Counted from the stretch's first letter, positions 34,196 to 48,800 are shown. The stretch: 64,000 nt of DNA from Verrucomicrobiia bacterium DG1235 (GCA_000155695.1 DS990592.1:2518473-2582472), one strand, 5' to 3'. The notes: a model not told the origin generated them from the letters alone. Numbers and translations: made by a program.

Positions 34196-35509
34196 ATGGA
34201 AGCCAGCGAGAGCGAACAGACCATCAAGCCCACAGACCTGCGTGGCATCTTGAACTATGTACCCAGATTCCTGGGACAAACCTTCGTAGTCGCCCTCGAC
34301 GGATCCATCATCGAAAGCGACAATCTGCCAAACCTCCTGCTCGACATCGCCGTCCTGCGCAGCCTGCAGATCAACGTCGTCATCGTGCACGGCATTGGCA
34401 AACAGCTCGCCCAACTCTCCGCTCTACGCGAAATCACTCCGAGCAATATCGACGGATCCGGAGCCACGGACGCCCCCACGCTCGACCTCGCCATCCGCGC
34501 CTCCTCCCGCGTATCCCACCAGATCCTCGAAGCCCTCACCAAGGCCAAGCTCAAGTGCGCCATCACAAACTCGGTTAAAGCCAAGCCCGCTGGCATCATC
34601 AAAGGAGTAGACCTGCTCCACACCGGCAAGACCGATCAAATCGACGCGGACTTCCTCAAACATCTCATATCCAAAAACATAATACCGATTATCCAGCCCA
34701 TCGGCTTCGACCGCAACGGACACACCCTCCGCATCAATAGCGACGCCCTCGCAGTCGATACCGCCATAGCCCTTGGGGCTACCAAGATACTCTTCCTCTC
34801 CCAAGAAAACGGCTTCTCTCAAAACGGTCACCTCACCCAGCAAATCCCTGTTTCCGAACTTGAGAATTTCGTCAGCTCTCCAGAATTCGAAACGCTTTCA
34901 CCCGCGCTTAAAAGCAAGGCCCGCCACGCTCTCCGCGGAGTGAAAGGCGAAATCTCACGTATCCACATTTTGGATGGCCGCATTCACGACGGCCTCATCC
35001 GCGAAGTATTTTCCAACGAAGGGGTCGGCACGCTCATCTACGGAAACGAGTACCAGCAAATCCGTAAAGCCACCCGCGACGAGGTCCCGCTCGTCTACCA
35101 CCTCACCAGAAGCGGAGTCGCCCGCGAGGAGCTCGTCGAGCGCTCCATGTCCTCCATCGAGTCAAAGATCGACAATTTCTACGTCTACGAAATCGACGGA
35201 AACATCATGGCCTGCGTGCTCCTCGACCGATTCGAAGAAGACCAAGAACTACGCGAAATCAGCTCCCTCTTCGTTCACCCATTCTACCAGCGCCAAGGCA
35301 TCGGTCGCAAACTCGTGCGCTTCGCCTGCCAGCTCGCCGAACAAGAAGGAGCACGCCGCGTAATCGCCCTTTCCACCCAAAGCCAAAACTTCTTCACTAG
35401 CCTCCTCGGCTTCGAGGAAGTCGAAGCAGACACCCTGCCTGCCGCACGTAAGGCAGCCTACGACGCCAATAAGCGACAGTCAAAAATCCTCCTCAAACAA
35501 CTCGGCTAG
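34196..35509 (+). CDS. argA: Amino-acid N-acetyltransferase (N-acetylglutamate synthase)
   Basis: A 437-residue enzyme for the first step of arginine synthesis, acetylating glutamate with acetyl-CoA. The N-terminal amino-acid-kinase-like domain (residues about 15-290) begins DLRGILNYVPRFLGQTFVVALDG and contains VVIVHGIGKQL. The C-terminal GNAT domain (about 295-437) has VHPFYQRQGIGRKLVRFA, the acetyl-CoA binding Q-x-x-G-I-G loop. The length and domain order match classical ArgA. Its TAG stop shares CTAG with the stop of a convergent small gene. Arginine feedback through the kinase-like domain is expected from the family. Confidence 0.93.
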   Translation: MEASESEQTIKPTDLRGILNYVPRFLGQTFVVALDGSIIESDNLPNLLLDIAVLRSLQINVVIVHGIGKQLAQLSALREITPSNIDGSGATDAPTLDLAIRASSRVSHQILEALTKAKLKCAITNSVKAKPAGIIKGVDLLHTGKTDQIDADFLKHLISKNIIPIIQPIGFDRNGHTLRINSDALAVDTAIALGATKILFLSQENGFSQNGHLTQQIPVSELENFVSSPEFETLSPALKSKARHALRGVKGEISRIHILDGRIHDGLIREVFSNEGVGTLIYGNEYQQIRKATRDEVPLVYHLTRSGVAREELVERSMSSIESKIDNFYVYEIDGNIMACVLLDRFEEDQELREISSLFVHPFYQRQGIGRKLVRFACQLAEQEGARRVIALSTQSQNFFTSLLGFEEVEADTLPAARKAAYDANKRQSKILLKQLG

Positions 35510-35724
35510 TCCAAGTGCTTGGAAGCCGCCGAATCGAGACGGTACCGAGCAAGCTTGCGAAGCTGATCTTCATTCGCCCGACGGATCGCGGTCTCGAAAA
35601 GCTCGTCCTCGGCTGAACGTTCGCTGATCTTACGCCCGAGACCATTCAAGCCGATCATCGCGTCGCGAGAGAGGTGCGCCGCGTCGGCTCCACCTAGCAA
35701 AATTTCAAAATTCTGTGTTTTCAT
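35506..35724 (-). CDS. Small conserved-looking protein, function unknown
   Basis: A 72-residue, charged, helical protein (AEDELFETAIRRANEDQLRKLARYRLDSA). There are no membrane segments, Cys clusters or known motifs. It lies alone on the minus strand between argA and the metallophosphoesterase gene, converging on argA with overlapping TAG stops. Its composition and a free-standing position argue for a real gene, but no family is recognised. Confidence 0.5.
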   Translation of the reverse strand: MKTQNFEILLGGADAAHLSRDAMIGLNGLGRKISERSAEDELFETAIRRANEDQLRKLARYRLDSAASKHLD

Positions 35725-35852
35725 AACTTTGGGATAGTGCAGCTTTAAATCGGAATCCTTGAGCCACTCTTTAGGCTACCCATTTGAAACCGATACCTAC
35801 ACTCTAGCCTTCGACACCTAAAAGGGACGCCGCTCCTCTCTTCTCTCACAAA

Positions 35853-36728
35853 ATGTCCAGCAAGATCCGCATCGTTTCAGACCTCCACATCGGTCATAAA
35901 GCTAGCGTAATCGAAAGCCTCGAAGCGCTGCGACCACTCGCCGAAGGCGTCGACTGGCTGATATTCAATGGAGACACCCTCGAGCTCAAATACGGCGATC
36001 TGGATATCGAGCACTACGACGCAGGCGAACAAAGACGCCAATTCGAAAAAGAGGCCGAGTCCTGGGACTGCGAGGTCACCCTCATCACCGGCAACCACGA
36101 CCCGGAAATCTCCGAAATCCACTCCCTCAGCATCCTAAATGATCAGGTATTCATTACGCACGGAGACGGGCTCTTTCGCGAAATCGCTCCCTGGAGTTCC
36201 AATATCGAAAACCTCAAAACGTGCACCGAACACATCGATCCCCAAGCCACCGGGCAAAGCCTAGAGGACATGCATTCTTATCTTCAGCAGCACAAAGACG
36301 CCACGCTTAAAGCCCATAAGCTCGATAAGGTCTACAACCCGACCCTTTGGGGCAAATTCAAGATTTTCCTTCACCAGGCCTGGCCGCCCTCCACCCCATT
36401 TCGCATCCTGCGCTGCTGGAGAGAAGTCCCCGACAGAGCAGTTTCCCTCACAAGCCGATTCTCGCTAGCACCCAAATTCATAGTGCTCGGACACACCCAT
36501 AAACCCGGCATCTGGAAACGGGGAGAACAGACAATCATAAATCTCGGCTCCTATTTCCCGTGGCCGGGAGCACTTTGCATCGATATCGAAGACACCACCC
36601 TATCGATTCGGAAAATCCAAAAACGACGGGACAGCATTTCAATCGGCGCCTGCCGCAGAAGCTTCGAAATTGAAAACGAAGGCGAACTGCTGAAGGCGAT
36701 GCCCTACAAAGTGGGCAATGATGCCTAA
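35853..36728 (+). CDS. Calcineurin-like metallophosphoesterase
   Basis: A 291-residue cytosolic two-metal phosphoesterase. The metal-binding motifs run in order: IVSDLHIGH (D-x-H), IFNGDTLEL (GD), LITGNHDPE (GNHD), VFITHGDG and VLGHTHKPG (GHxH). The insertion with WPPSTPFRILRCWREVP is between the fourth and fifth motifs. The family includes UDP-2,3-diacylglucosamine hydrolase LpxH and nucleotidases; the arrangement here does not allow a substrate to be named. It lies 142 bases upstream of the giant repeat protein on the same strand. Confidence 0.87.
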   Translation: MSSKIRIVSDLHIGHKASVIESLEALRPLAEGVDWLIFNGDTLELKYGDLDIEHYDAGEQRRQFEKEAESWDCEVTLITGNHDPEISEIHSLSILNDQVFITHGDGLFREIAPWSSNIENLKTCTEHIDPQATGQSLEDMHSYLQQHKDATLKAHKLDKVYNPTLWGKFKIFLHQAWPPSTPFRILRCWREVPDRAVSLTSRFSLAPKFIVLGHTHKPGIWKRGEQTIINLGSYFPWPGALCIDIEDTTLSIRKIQKRRDSISIGACRRSFEIENEGELLKAMPYKVGNDA

Positions 36729-36870
36729 GCGTCGATAAGGGTTATTTTCCGCTCGTTTACGGGAATTTGAGCAGAATCAAACCCAAATCAGTAAGTTTTT
36801 CTCGGATTGAACCGATGAGGAAGAGCCGCCTTGCGCGCGGAAATTAGCAACCTCGATCGATCAGTCTTAT

Positions 36871-39800
36871 ATGAGCTTCCGATTCAATTACTCTGGAGAT
36901 TCCGACAACAAATCGGAATACGAACTCTCCCACGGCCAATCCCTAGAATTCAACGCGGGCGATTCGCTCAAGCTCACCAACCCCGACGACATCGCCGATC
37001 TCATCCCACAAGGTCACGACGTCCTCGTCATGACCAAGGACGGATCCTCCTACCTGCTGAAGAACTTCCTCCTCGCAGACAGTACCCAGCTCGAGCTTCC
37101 AGACGGAACCAACATCAACGGAGTCTCCTTTAGCACGCATCAGGAGTCCGAAACATCGACATCCGAAAAAACAGGGCTCCAGGCCATCAAGCTCGAAGCA
37201 GACGGACCAAACGGCGCCCACGTAATTCAGAGCGTCACTATCCTCTCCGCTATCAGCGCCCTCTCCCAGAACACCTCCGCCTTCGACGCATTTTCCCTCA
37301 ACTCCGACGGCAGCGACAATCCAGCTCTCCGCGAACACTTCCAGTCTGTCACCCTCTCGCTCCTCGGAAGCAACGGCGGATCCCGCGAACAAGAGCAAGT
37401 CGCAGAGATCTCAGCCATCGAGCAAGATCCCACCAACCTCAACTTCCGCCAAAACTCCGACCTAGATGCCGAAGAAGCCGACGCCGCGAGCAACTCCACT
37501 TCAGACGACGAGGGAAGCGAAACACGCGCTGTCTCAATCGACATCACCAACACCATTGATACTTCCAATGTCGACGACCTAAACCGTCTCCGAGTCACCG
37601 CCACAGTCATCAACAGCGACGGCGAGGAAATCGAATCCGAGACCATCGTCGACTCGGAAATCGAAACCGTCACCGTTGTCGTTGAGATCGACGAAGAAGA
37701 CGCAGGCCAACAAGTCGAGGTCGAGGTCGTCGTCACCGATCCCGCAGAAGAAGACAAAGTCATCGACCGCGACGAACTCACCGTCGTCCTCCCCGATCCT
37801 TTCAACGACGAAAACGTCAGCCTCACCCTCTCCAACTCCGACGTCCTCGAAAACGAAGCCGGCTACGTAGTCGGCAACCTCGACGCTATCGGCTCCGAAG
37901 ACGAAATAGAAGGTCCCTTCTCCTATAGCATCGTCGCCGACGATTCAGCCCTCTTCGAGATAGACGGTTCCACTCTCAAGCTAAAAAACGACGCCAGCAT
38001 CGACTTCGAAAACGCGCCCGGCTCCTACACGGTCACTATTCGCGTCGAAAACGAAGAAGGCACCCAAATCGACCGCGCTGTCACACTGCGCCCAGCAGAC
38101 GCCAACGACGCCCCAGACATAACCGAATTCTCCATCGCTGGAGCCGAAGACTCCCACATCCCCTTCGAACGCGATACCTTCGAACAAGCCTTCGCCGACG
38201 TCGACGGAGACGACACCCTCGCCTCCGTTCGTATCGAAACCCTCCCCGAAAACGGTTCACTCCTCCTCGGAAGCGAATCCCTCGTTATCGGCCAAACAAT
38301 CGATATCGACGATATCTCCTCCGTCACTTTCCAGCCAGCCGAAAACTGGAACGGCCACACCGACTTCAACTGGTCCGGCTTCGACGGCACAGACTGGTCC
38401 ACCCAATCCGCCACCGTCTCCATCGATGTCGACAGCGTCAACGACACCCCCGTCGCCACCTTCTCCGTAGCAACCCAAACCGCCAACGAAGACGCAGCCT
38501 TCTCCTTCGAAATTCCCAGCGAGCTCTTCGCCGACGCCGACTCGGCCGACACCCTCACTCTCAGCGCAGCTCTGCCTGCATGGCTCACCTTCGACCCCAC
38601 CACCGGCACCATCTCCGGCATCCCCTCCTACGATTACGTCGGCAGTCACACCGTTTCGATCACCGCTACCGATAGCAAAGGCGAATCCGTCACCACTAGC
38701 TTCGACCTAAACGTCGACAACATCAACGACCGCCCCACATTCACTCCGATCCAGGCTGTATCCATCGGCGAATACGACTCCATCGATATCGACGCCGGCT
38801 CCAGCTTCTCAGACGAAGACGCCTCGTTCGGCGACTCCATCATTTTCTCCGCATCCCTCGCCGACGGCTCCGACCTTCCAGACTGGCTGACCCTCGACGA
38901 AGCCACCGGCCGCATCACCGGCACTCCCCCGCAAGGCCAAGACACCGATCTCAACATCCGCGTCACCGCCACCGACGAAAGCGCCGCCTCCGCCTCCACA
39001 ACCTTCAGCTTCCACGTTTCAAACCAAAACGACGCCCCCGAGCTCGTCACCGAGATTGAAGACGCCACCACAGCTGAAGACGCGCCCTTCTCCTTCGACG
39101 TCTCCTCAAACTTCGCCGATTCCGACCTCGCCGACACCCTCACCTACTCCGCCACCCTTCCAGACGGCACAGAACTTCCCGACTGGATCGAGTTCGACTC
39201 CGCCACCGGTACCTTCTCCGGCACGCCGACCAACGACGACGTCGGCATGCTCGCCGTTACCGTCACCGCAACCGACGGCGAAAAGTCTGCCAGCGACACC
39301 TTCGCCATCATGGTGCAAAACACCAACGACGGCCCCGTCGCCTCCGGCATCGCCAACCAAACCGCCAGCGAAGACCTCTCCTTTTCTCTCGATGTCTCAG
39401 ACAGCTTCTCCGACATCGACGCCGGCGACGCCCTCACCTACTCCGCCACCCTCACTAACGGTAGCGACCTCCCCGATTGGCTCGAGTTCGACGAAGCCAC
39501 CGGCAACTTCTACGGCACCCCCGGCAACGAAGACGTAGGCGAACTCGCAATCCTAGTCGTCGCCTCCGATGGCCAAGCCAACGCCAATGCCATCTTCAGT
39601 ATCGAAGTTGAGAATACAAACGATGGCCCCGTCGCCACCTTCATTCCCGACCAAGAAGCCACCGAAGACGCAGCATTCCTCTTCGACGCCTCCGACGCCT
39701 TCTCAGATATCGACGCCGGAGACGAGCTCACCTACTCCGCCACCCTCGAAAACGGAGACCCGCTCCCAGACTGGATCACTATTAACCGCTACACCGGCGA

Positions 39801-42800
39801 ACTATCCGGCACCCCAGAAAACGCAAACGTCGGCTCCCTCTCCCTCACTGTGTCCGCATCCGACGGCTCAGCCTCCGCATCCTCGACCTTCAGTATCGAG
39901 ATCGAGAATACAAACGATGGCCCCGTCGTCTCCACCAGCATCACCGACAAGTCTCTCAACGAAGACGCGCCCTTCACCCTCGATATCTCGGACAACTTCT
40001 TCGACGCGGATCTCGGCGACACCCTTTCCTACTCCGCCACTCTCGAAAACGGTGACCCCCTCCCAAGCTGGCTATCCTTCGACTCAGCAACAGGAGAATT
40101 CTCCGGGACCCCCGCCAATAGCGACGTCGGCACCATTTCCCTAAAAGTCACCGCGTCCGACGGAGAAGTCGCCGCCGAAACCACCTTCCAAATCGAAGTC
40201 GACAACGAAAACGACGCCCCAGTTGTCTGGACCTCCCTCGACGATCAAACCATCGACGAAGACGCAGCATTCTCCCTCGACCTGTCATCAAACTTTGGAG
40301 ACGTCGACTTCTTCGACACCCTCACATTCTCCGCCACCCTCGAAAACGGAGACCCACTCCCAGGCTGGCTCTCCTTCAACAGCGAAACCGGGGAAATCTC
40401 CGGCACTCCAGAAAACGGAGACATCGGCTCACTCTCTATCACTGTCTCTGCCTCCGACGGACAACAATCAGCCCGCGACACCTTCACCCTCACCGTTGAA
40501 AACACAAACGACGGCCCCGTTGTCACCACCGACATCGAAGATCAAACCGTCGCCGAAGACAGCGAGTTCGTCCTCGAAACCATCGGCAACTTCTCCGACG
40601 CAGACCAAGGCGACGTCTTAACTTTCTCCGCCCAACTCGCCGACGGAAGCGAGCTCCCAAGCTGGCTTTCCATCGACCCCGAAACAGGCACCCTCTCCGG
40701 CACCCCAGAAAACGGAGACGTAGGCGAACTATCCCTCATCGTCACCGCAAACGACGGAGAAGCTTCTACCCAAAGCGGCTTCCGTATCACCGTCGACAAT
40801 ACAAACGACACTCCCACCGTTACAGCTGCAGTCGACGACCAAAGCCTCCTCGAAGACAACGCATTCTCCCTCGACCTTTCCAGCAGCTTCGACGACGTCG
40901 ATGCCAGCGATACCCTCTCCTACTCCGCCACGCTCGACGACGGATCCGACCTTCCCAGCTGGCTCTCCGTAGACCCAGAAACAGGCATCCTCTCCGGTAC
41001 ACCCGAAAACAGCTACATTGGCGAACTCTCCCTCACCATTACCGCAAGCGACGGAGAAGCCAGCACATCACTGCCTGTCACACTCAAAGTCGAAAACACC
41101 AACGACCAACCCGTCGTCACCGCCGCAACCGTCGACCAAACAACCAGCGAAGACAGCCTCTTCACTCTCGACACATCCGCAGCCTTCGCCGACGTCGACG
41201 CCGGCGACACCCTCTCCTATTCCGCCACTCTCGCAGACGGTTCCGACCTCCCAAACTGGCTCTCCATTGACACCGAAACAGGAGAGCTATCCGGCACCCC
41301 AGAAAACCGAGACGTAGGATCCATTTCCGTCACCGTTACCGCAACAGACGAAGCCGGCGCAACAGTCTCCGATACTTTCGGCATCCAGATCGACAATACC
41401 AACGACGGTCCCACCGCCACCGCAATCGCAGACCAATCCGCCACCGAAGACAGCGCCTTCTCGCTCGACGTGTCCTCAAACTTTGGAGACGTTGACTTCT
41501 TCGACGAACTCACCTTTTCCGCCACTCTCGAAAACGGCGACCCACTCCCAGACTGGCTCACCATCGATAATGAAACCGGCGTCCTCTCCGGCACTCCAGG
41601 AAATGGCGACGTAGGCGAACTCAACATCATCGTCTCCGCAAACGACGGAATCGCGACCACCACAGACGCCTTCCACCTTACTGTCGAAAACACCAACGAC
41701 GGACCTGTCGTTACATCCGATATCGAAAACCAGTCCGTCAACGAAGACGACGCCTTCACTCTCGAAACAATCGGCAATTTCGATGACGCCGACCTCGGCG
41801 ACGTCCTCACCTTCTCAGCCACCCTCGCCGACGGTTCCCCTCTGCCTGATTGGCTCACCATCGATCCAGAAACCGGCACCCTCTCTGGCACTCCAGAAAA
41901 CAACGACGTCGGAACCATAACCGTAACCGTAATCGCAACCGACCCTTCCGTCTCAACCGCGTCCGACACCTTCAACCTCCAAGTCGACAACACAAACGAC
42001 GGCCCCACCGTCAGAGCCATCGCCGACCAAACCACCGACGAGGACGCACCCTTCACCCTCGACACATCAACATCCTTTTCAGACGTAGATGCCGGAGACA
42101 CCCTCACCTACTCCGCCACCCTCGAGAATGGAGCCCCACTCCCAAGCTGGCTCACCATAGACAGCGCAACCGGCGAACTCTCCGGCACCCCCAAGAATGG
42201 CGACGTCGGAACCATAACCGTAACCGTAACCGCAACCGACGCCTCCGGCTCATCCGCGTCCGACACCTTCGGTATCCAAGTCGACAATACAAACGACGGA
42301 CCAACCGCAACAGCCATCGCCAATCAGACCACTGACGAGGACGCAGCCTTCTCCCTCGACGCGTCTTCCTCTTTCGCCGACGTCGACGCAGGCGACACCC
42401 TCACCTTTTCCGCCACTCTCGAAAACGACGACCCGCTCCCAGACTGGATCTCAATCGATCCAGCAACTGGAAAGTTAACTGGGACTCCACGCAATGAAGA
42501 CGTGGGTACACTATCAATCAATGTCACAGCGAATGATGGCGAAAGCACCGTCACCAGCACATTCACAATCGAAATCGAGAATACAAACGACGGCCCTGTA
42601 GCAACGGAAATTTCCGATCAGCAAGCCAAAGAAGATTCCGCATTCAACCTCGATATATCCAATAGCTTTAGCGATATCGACGCAGGTGACACTCTTGAAT
42701 TCGAGGCGACACTCTCAGACGGTTCCCCTCTTCCATCATGGTTGAGCTTCGACACAACCAGCGGCCAATTCTCAGGTACCCCAGATACAAACCACGTTGG

Positions 42801-45800
42801 CGATATCGAGGTAAAGGTTGTAGCTACAGACGGCGAAGAAATCGCCTACGAATCCTTCACAATCAACATCGAGAAAACCAACGACAATATCTCTGTCACT
42901 ACTGATATCGATGCCGATACAAACCAAATTGACGAAAACGATACAGAGGGCGCAGCAGTCGGTATTGTCGCTTCAGCGACCGACGCAGATGTTGGAGATT
43001 CAATAACTTATTCCGTCGACGATGCACGCTTCGCAGTCAATCCCGACGGAACCGTTCGCGTCGCGAACGGAGCGACTTTCGATGCGGAAACCGAGGGCAG
43101 TATCGACATCGTCGTAACATCCACCTCCGAAGACGGATCCACTTCCAACGAAACCTTCACAATAGCAGTCAGCGATATCGACGAAGCGGACATATCCGCG
43201 ACAACAGACACCGACACCGCCGCGAACACCATCGCGGAAAACGCGACCGAAGGAACAACCGTAGGAATCACGGCTTCCGCAACAGACTCCGACGCCACAA
43301 ACAGCGACGTAACCTACTCCGTCGACGACGCCCGATTCACGGTAGACTCAAACGGAGTCGTAAAGGTCGAGTCAGGCGCTTCCTTCGACACCGAAACGGA
43401 GCCGTCCATCGACATCGTCGTCACATCCACTTCCCAGGACGGATCCACCTCCAACGAAACCTTCACAATAGCAGTCAACGATATCGACGAAGCGGACATA
43501 TCCGCCACGACAGACACCGATACCGACGCGAACACCATCGCCGAAAACACAACCGAAGGTACGACCGTCGGAATCACCGCTTCCGCAACCGACTCCGACG
43601 CGACCAACAGCGACGTAACCTACACCGTCGACGACGCCCGATTCACCGTAGACGCAAACGGAGTCGTAAAGGTCGCGTCAGGCGCTTCCTTCGACACCGA
43701 AACCGAGCCGTCCATCGACATCGTAGTCACTTCCACTTCACAGGACGGATCCACTTCAAATGAAACCTTCACAATCGCAGTAAGCGATATCGACGAAGCC
43801 GACGTATCCGCAACAACGGACACTGACACCGACGCGAACACTATCGCGGAGAACGCGACCGAAGGTACGACCGTCGGTATCACGGCTTCCGCAACCGACT
43901 CCGACGCCACAAACAGCGACGTCTCCTACTCAGTCAACGACGCACGATTCACGGTCGACGCAAACGGCGTCGTCAAGGTCGCAGCAGGCGCATCCTTCGA
44001 CACCGAAACGGAGCCGTCCATCGACATCGTCGTAACATCCACCTCCGAAGACGGATCCACTTCCAACGAAACCTTCACAATAGCAGTAAGCGATATCGAC
44101 GAAGCCGACGTATCCGCCACGACAGACACCGACACCGACGCAAACACCATAGCCGAAAACACCACCGAAGGTACAACCGTAGGAATCACCGCTTCCGCAA
44201 CCGACGCTGACGCGACCAACAGCGACGTCACCTACTCCGTCGACGACGCCCGATTCACCGTAGACTCAAACGGAGTCGTAAAGGTCGCGTCAGGAGCTTC
44301 CTTCGACACCGAAACGGAGCCGTCCATCGACATCGTCGTCACTTCCACTTCCCAGGACGGATCCACTTCAAACGAAACCTTCACAATCGCAGTAAGCGAC
44401 ATCGACGAGGCGGATGTATCCGCCACGACGGATACCGACGCGACAGCCAACACTATCGCCGAAAACGCGACAGAAGGAACAACCGTAGGAATCACCGCTT
44501 CCGCGACCGACGCGGACGCGACCAACAGCAACGTAACCTACTCCGTCGACGACGCCCGATTCACCGTAGACGCAAACGGAGTCGTAAAGGTCGCGTCAGG
44601 AGCTTCCTTCGACACCGAAACGGAGCCGTCCATAGACATCGTCGTCACTTCCACTTCCCAGGACGGATCCACCTCAAATGAAACTTTCACTATCGCTGTC
44701 TCGGACATCGACGAGGCAGACGTATCCGCGACAACAGACACCGATACCGACGCGAACACCATAGCCGAAAACGCGACCGAAGGAACAACTGTAGGAATCA
44801 CCGCATCCGCAACGGACGCGGACGCCACGAATAGCGACGTATCCTACTCCGTAGACGACGCCCGATTCACGGTGGACGCGAACGGAGTCGTAAAGGTAGC
44901 ATCAGGAGCATCCTTCGATACCGAAACCGAACCGTCAATCGACATCGTCGTTACCTCCACTTCCCAGGACGGATCCACTTCCAACGAAACCTTCACCATC
45001 GCAGTCAGCGATATCGACGAGGCAGACGTATCCGCCACGACGGATACAGACGCGACAGCCAACACCATCGCGGAAAACGCGACCGAAGGTACGACCGTAG
45101 GAATCACGGCTTCCGCAACAGACTCCGACGCCACAAACAGCGACGTCACCTACTCCGTCGACGACGCCCGATTCACCGTAGACGCAAACGGAGTCGTAAA
45201 GGTCGCGTCAGGCGCATCCTTCGACACCGAAACGGAGCCGTCCATAGACATCGTCGTCACTTCCACTTCCCAGGACGGATCCTCTTCAAGCGAAACCTTC
45301 ACAATCGCAGTAAGCGATATCGACGAGGCGGATGTATCCGCCACGACGGATACCGACGCGACAGCCAACACCATAGCCGAAAACGCGACCGAAGGAACAA
45401 CTGTAGGAATCACCGCATCCGCAACGGACGCGGACGCCACGAATAGCGACGTATCCTACTCCGTAGACGACGCCCGATTCACGGTGGACGCGAACGGAGT
45501 CGTAAAGGTAGCATCAGGAGCATCCTTCGATACCGAAACCGAACCGTCAATCGACATCGTCGTTACCTCCACTTCCCAGGACGGATCCACTTCCAACGAA
45601 ACCTTCACCATCGCAGTCAGCGATATCGACGAGGCAGACGTATCCGCCACGACGGATACAGACGCGACAGCCAACACCATCGCGGAAAACGCGACCGAAG
45701 GTACGACCGTAGGAATCACGGCTTCCGCAACAGACTCCGACGCCACAAACAGCGACGTCACCTACTCCGTCGACGACGCCCGATTCACCGTAGACGCAAA

Positions 45801-48800
45801 CGGAGTCGTAAAGGTCGCGTCAGGCGCATCCTTCGACACCGAAACGGAGCCGTCCATAGACATCGTCGTCACTTCCACTTCCCAGGACGGATCCTCTTCA
45901 AGCGAAACCTTCACAATCGCAGTAAGCGATATCGACGAGGCGGATGTATCCGCCACGACGGATACCGACGCGACAGCCAACACCATAGCCGAAAACGCGA
46001 CCGAAGGAACAACTGTAGGAATCACCGCATCCGCAACGGACGCGGACGCCACGAATAGCGACGTATCCTACTCCGTAGACGACGCCCGATTCACGGTGGA
46101 CGCGAACGGAGTCGTAAAGGTAGCATCAGGAGCATCCTTCGATACCGAAACCGAACCGTCAATCGACATCGTCGTTACCTCCACTTCCCAGGACGGATCC
46201 ACTTCCAACGAAACCTTCACCATCGCAGTCAGCGATATCGACGAGGCAGACGTATCCGCCACGACGGATACAGACGCGACAGCCAACACCATCGCGGAAA
46301 ACGCGACCGAAGGTACGACCGTAGGAATCACGGCTTCCGCAACAGACTCCGACGCCACAAACAGCGACGTCACCTACTCCGTCGACGACGCCCGATTCAC
46401 CGTAGACGCAAACGGAGTCGTAAAGGTCGCGTCAGGCGCATCCTTCGACACCGAAACGGAGCCGTCCATAGACATCGTCGTCACTTCCACTTCCCAGGAC
46501 GGATCCTCTTCAAACGAAACCTTCACAATCGCAGTAAGCGACATCGACGAGGCGGATGTATCCGCCACGACGGATACCGACGCGACAGCCAACACTATCG
46601 CCGAAAACGCGACAGAAGGAACAACCGTAGGAATCACCGCTTCCGCGACCGACGCGGACGCGACCAACAGCAACGTAACCTACTCCGTCGACGACGCCCG
46701 ATTCACCGTAGACGCAAACGGAGTCGTAAAGGTCGCGTCAGGAGCTTCCTTCGACACCGAAACGGAGCCGTCCATCGACATCGTCGTCACATCCACTTCC
46801 CAGGACGGATCCACCTCAAACGAAACTTTCACCATCGCTGTCTCCGACATCGACGAGTCCGACGTATCCGCAACGACTGACACCGATACCGCCGCGAACA
46901 CCATCGCCGAAAACGCCACCGAAGGAACAACCGTAGGAATCACCGCTTCCGCAACCGACGCGGACGCGACCAACAGCGACGTCACCTACTCCGTCGACGA
47001 CGCCCGATTCACCGTAGACTCAAACGGAGTCGTAAAGGTCGCGTCAGGCGCATCCTTCGACACCGAAACGGAGCCGTCCATAGACATCGTCGTCACTTCC
47101 ACTTCCCAGGACGGATCCTCTTCAAGCGAAACCTTCACAATAGCAGTAAGCGATATCGACGAAGCCGACGTATCCGCCACGACAGACACCGACACCGACG
47201 CAAACACCATAGCCGAAAACACCACCGAAGGTACAACCGTAGGAATCACCGCAAGCGCCACCGACGCGGACGCGACTAACAGCGACGTAACCTACGCAGT
47301 CGACGACGCCCGATTCACCGTAGACGCAAACGGAGTCGTAAAGGTCGCGTCAGGCGCATCCTTCGACACCGAAACGGAGCCGTCCATCGACATCGTCGTC
47401 ACATCCACTTCCCAGGACGGATCCACTTCAAACGAAACCTTCACAATAGCAGTCAGCGATATCGACGAAGCGGACATATCCGCAACAACAGACACCGATA
47501 CCGACGCGAACACCATCGCCGAAAACGCAACCGAAGGTACGACCGTCGGAATCACCGCTTCCGCAACCGACTCCGACGCGACCAACAGCGACGTAACCTA
47601 CACCGTCGACGACGCCCGATTCACCGTAGACTCAAACGGAGTAGTAAAGGTCGCGTCAGGCGCATCCTTCGACACCGAAACGGAGCCGTCCATCGACATT
47701 GTAGTCACCTCCACTTCACAGGACGGATCCACCTCCAATGAAACTTTCACTATCGCTGTCTCGGACATCGACGAGGCAGACGTATCAGCAACGACTGACA
47801 CCGATACCGCCGCGAACACCATCGCCGAAAACGCCACCGAAGGAACAACCGTAGGAATCACCGCTTCCGCAACCGACGCGGACGCGACCAACAGCGACGT
47901 CACCTACTCCGTCGACGACGCCCGATTCACCGTAGACTCAAACGGAGTCGTAAAGGTCGCGTCAGGCGCATCCTTCGACACCGAAACGGAGCCGTCCATA
48001 GACATCGTCGTCACTTCCACTTCCCAGGACGGATCCTCTTCAAGCGAAACCTTCACAATAGCAGTAAGCGATATCGACGAAGCCGACGTATCCGCCACGA
48101 CAGACACCGACACCGACGCAAACACCATAGCCGAAAACACCACCGAAGGTACAACCGTAGGAATCACCGCAAGCGCCACCGACGCGGACGCGACTAACAG
48201 CGACGTAACCTACGCAGTCGACGACGCCCGATTCACCGTAGACGCAAACGGAGTCGTAAAGGTCGCGTCAGGCGCATCCTTCGACACCGAAACGGAGCCG
48301 TCCATCGACATCGTAGTCACCTCCACTTCCCAGGACGGATCCACTTCAAACGAGACCTTCTCAATATCAGTCAGCGATATCGACGAGGCAGACGTATCCG
48401 CCACAGCGGATACCGACACGGACGCGAACACCATCGCGGAGAACGCGACCGAAGGAACAACCGTAGGCATCACTGCAAGCGCGACCGACGCGGACGCGAC
48501 CAACAGCGACGTCACCTACTCCGTAAACGACGCCAGATTCACAGTAGACGCCAACGGAGTCGTAAAGGTAGCCGCAGGCGCATCCTTCGACACGGAAACA
48601 GAACCGTCCATCGACATCGTAGTCACGTCCACTTCCCAGGACGGATCCACCTCAAACGAAACTTTCACCATCGCTGTCTCCGACATCGACGAGTCCGACG
48701 TATCCGCGACAACAGACACCGACACCGACGCGAACACCATCGCGGAGAACGCCACCGAAGGAACCACCGTCGGAATCACCGCAAGCGCCACCGACTCGGA

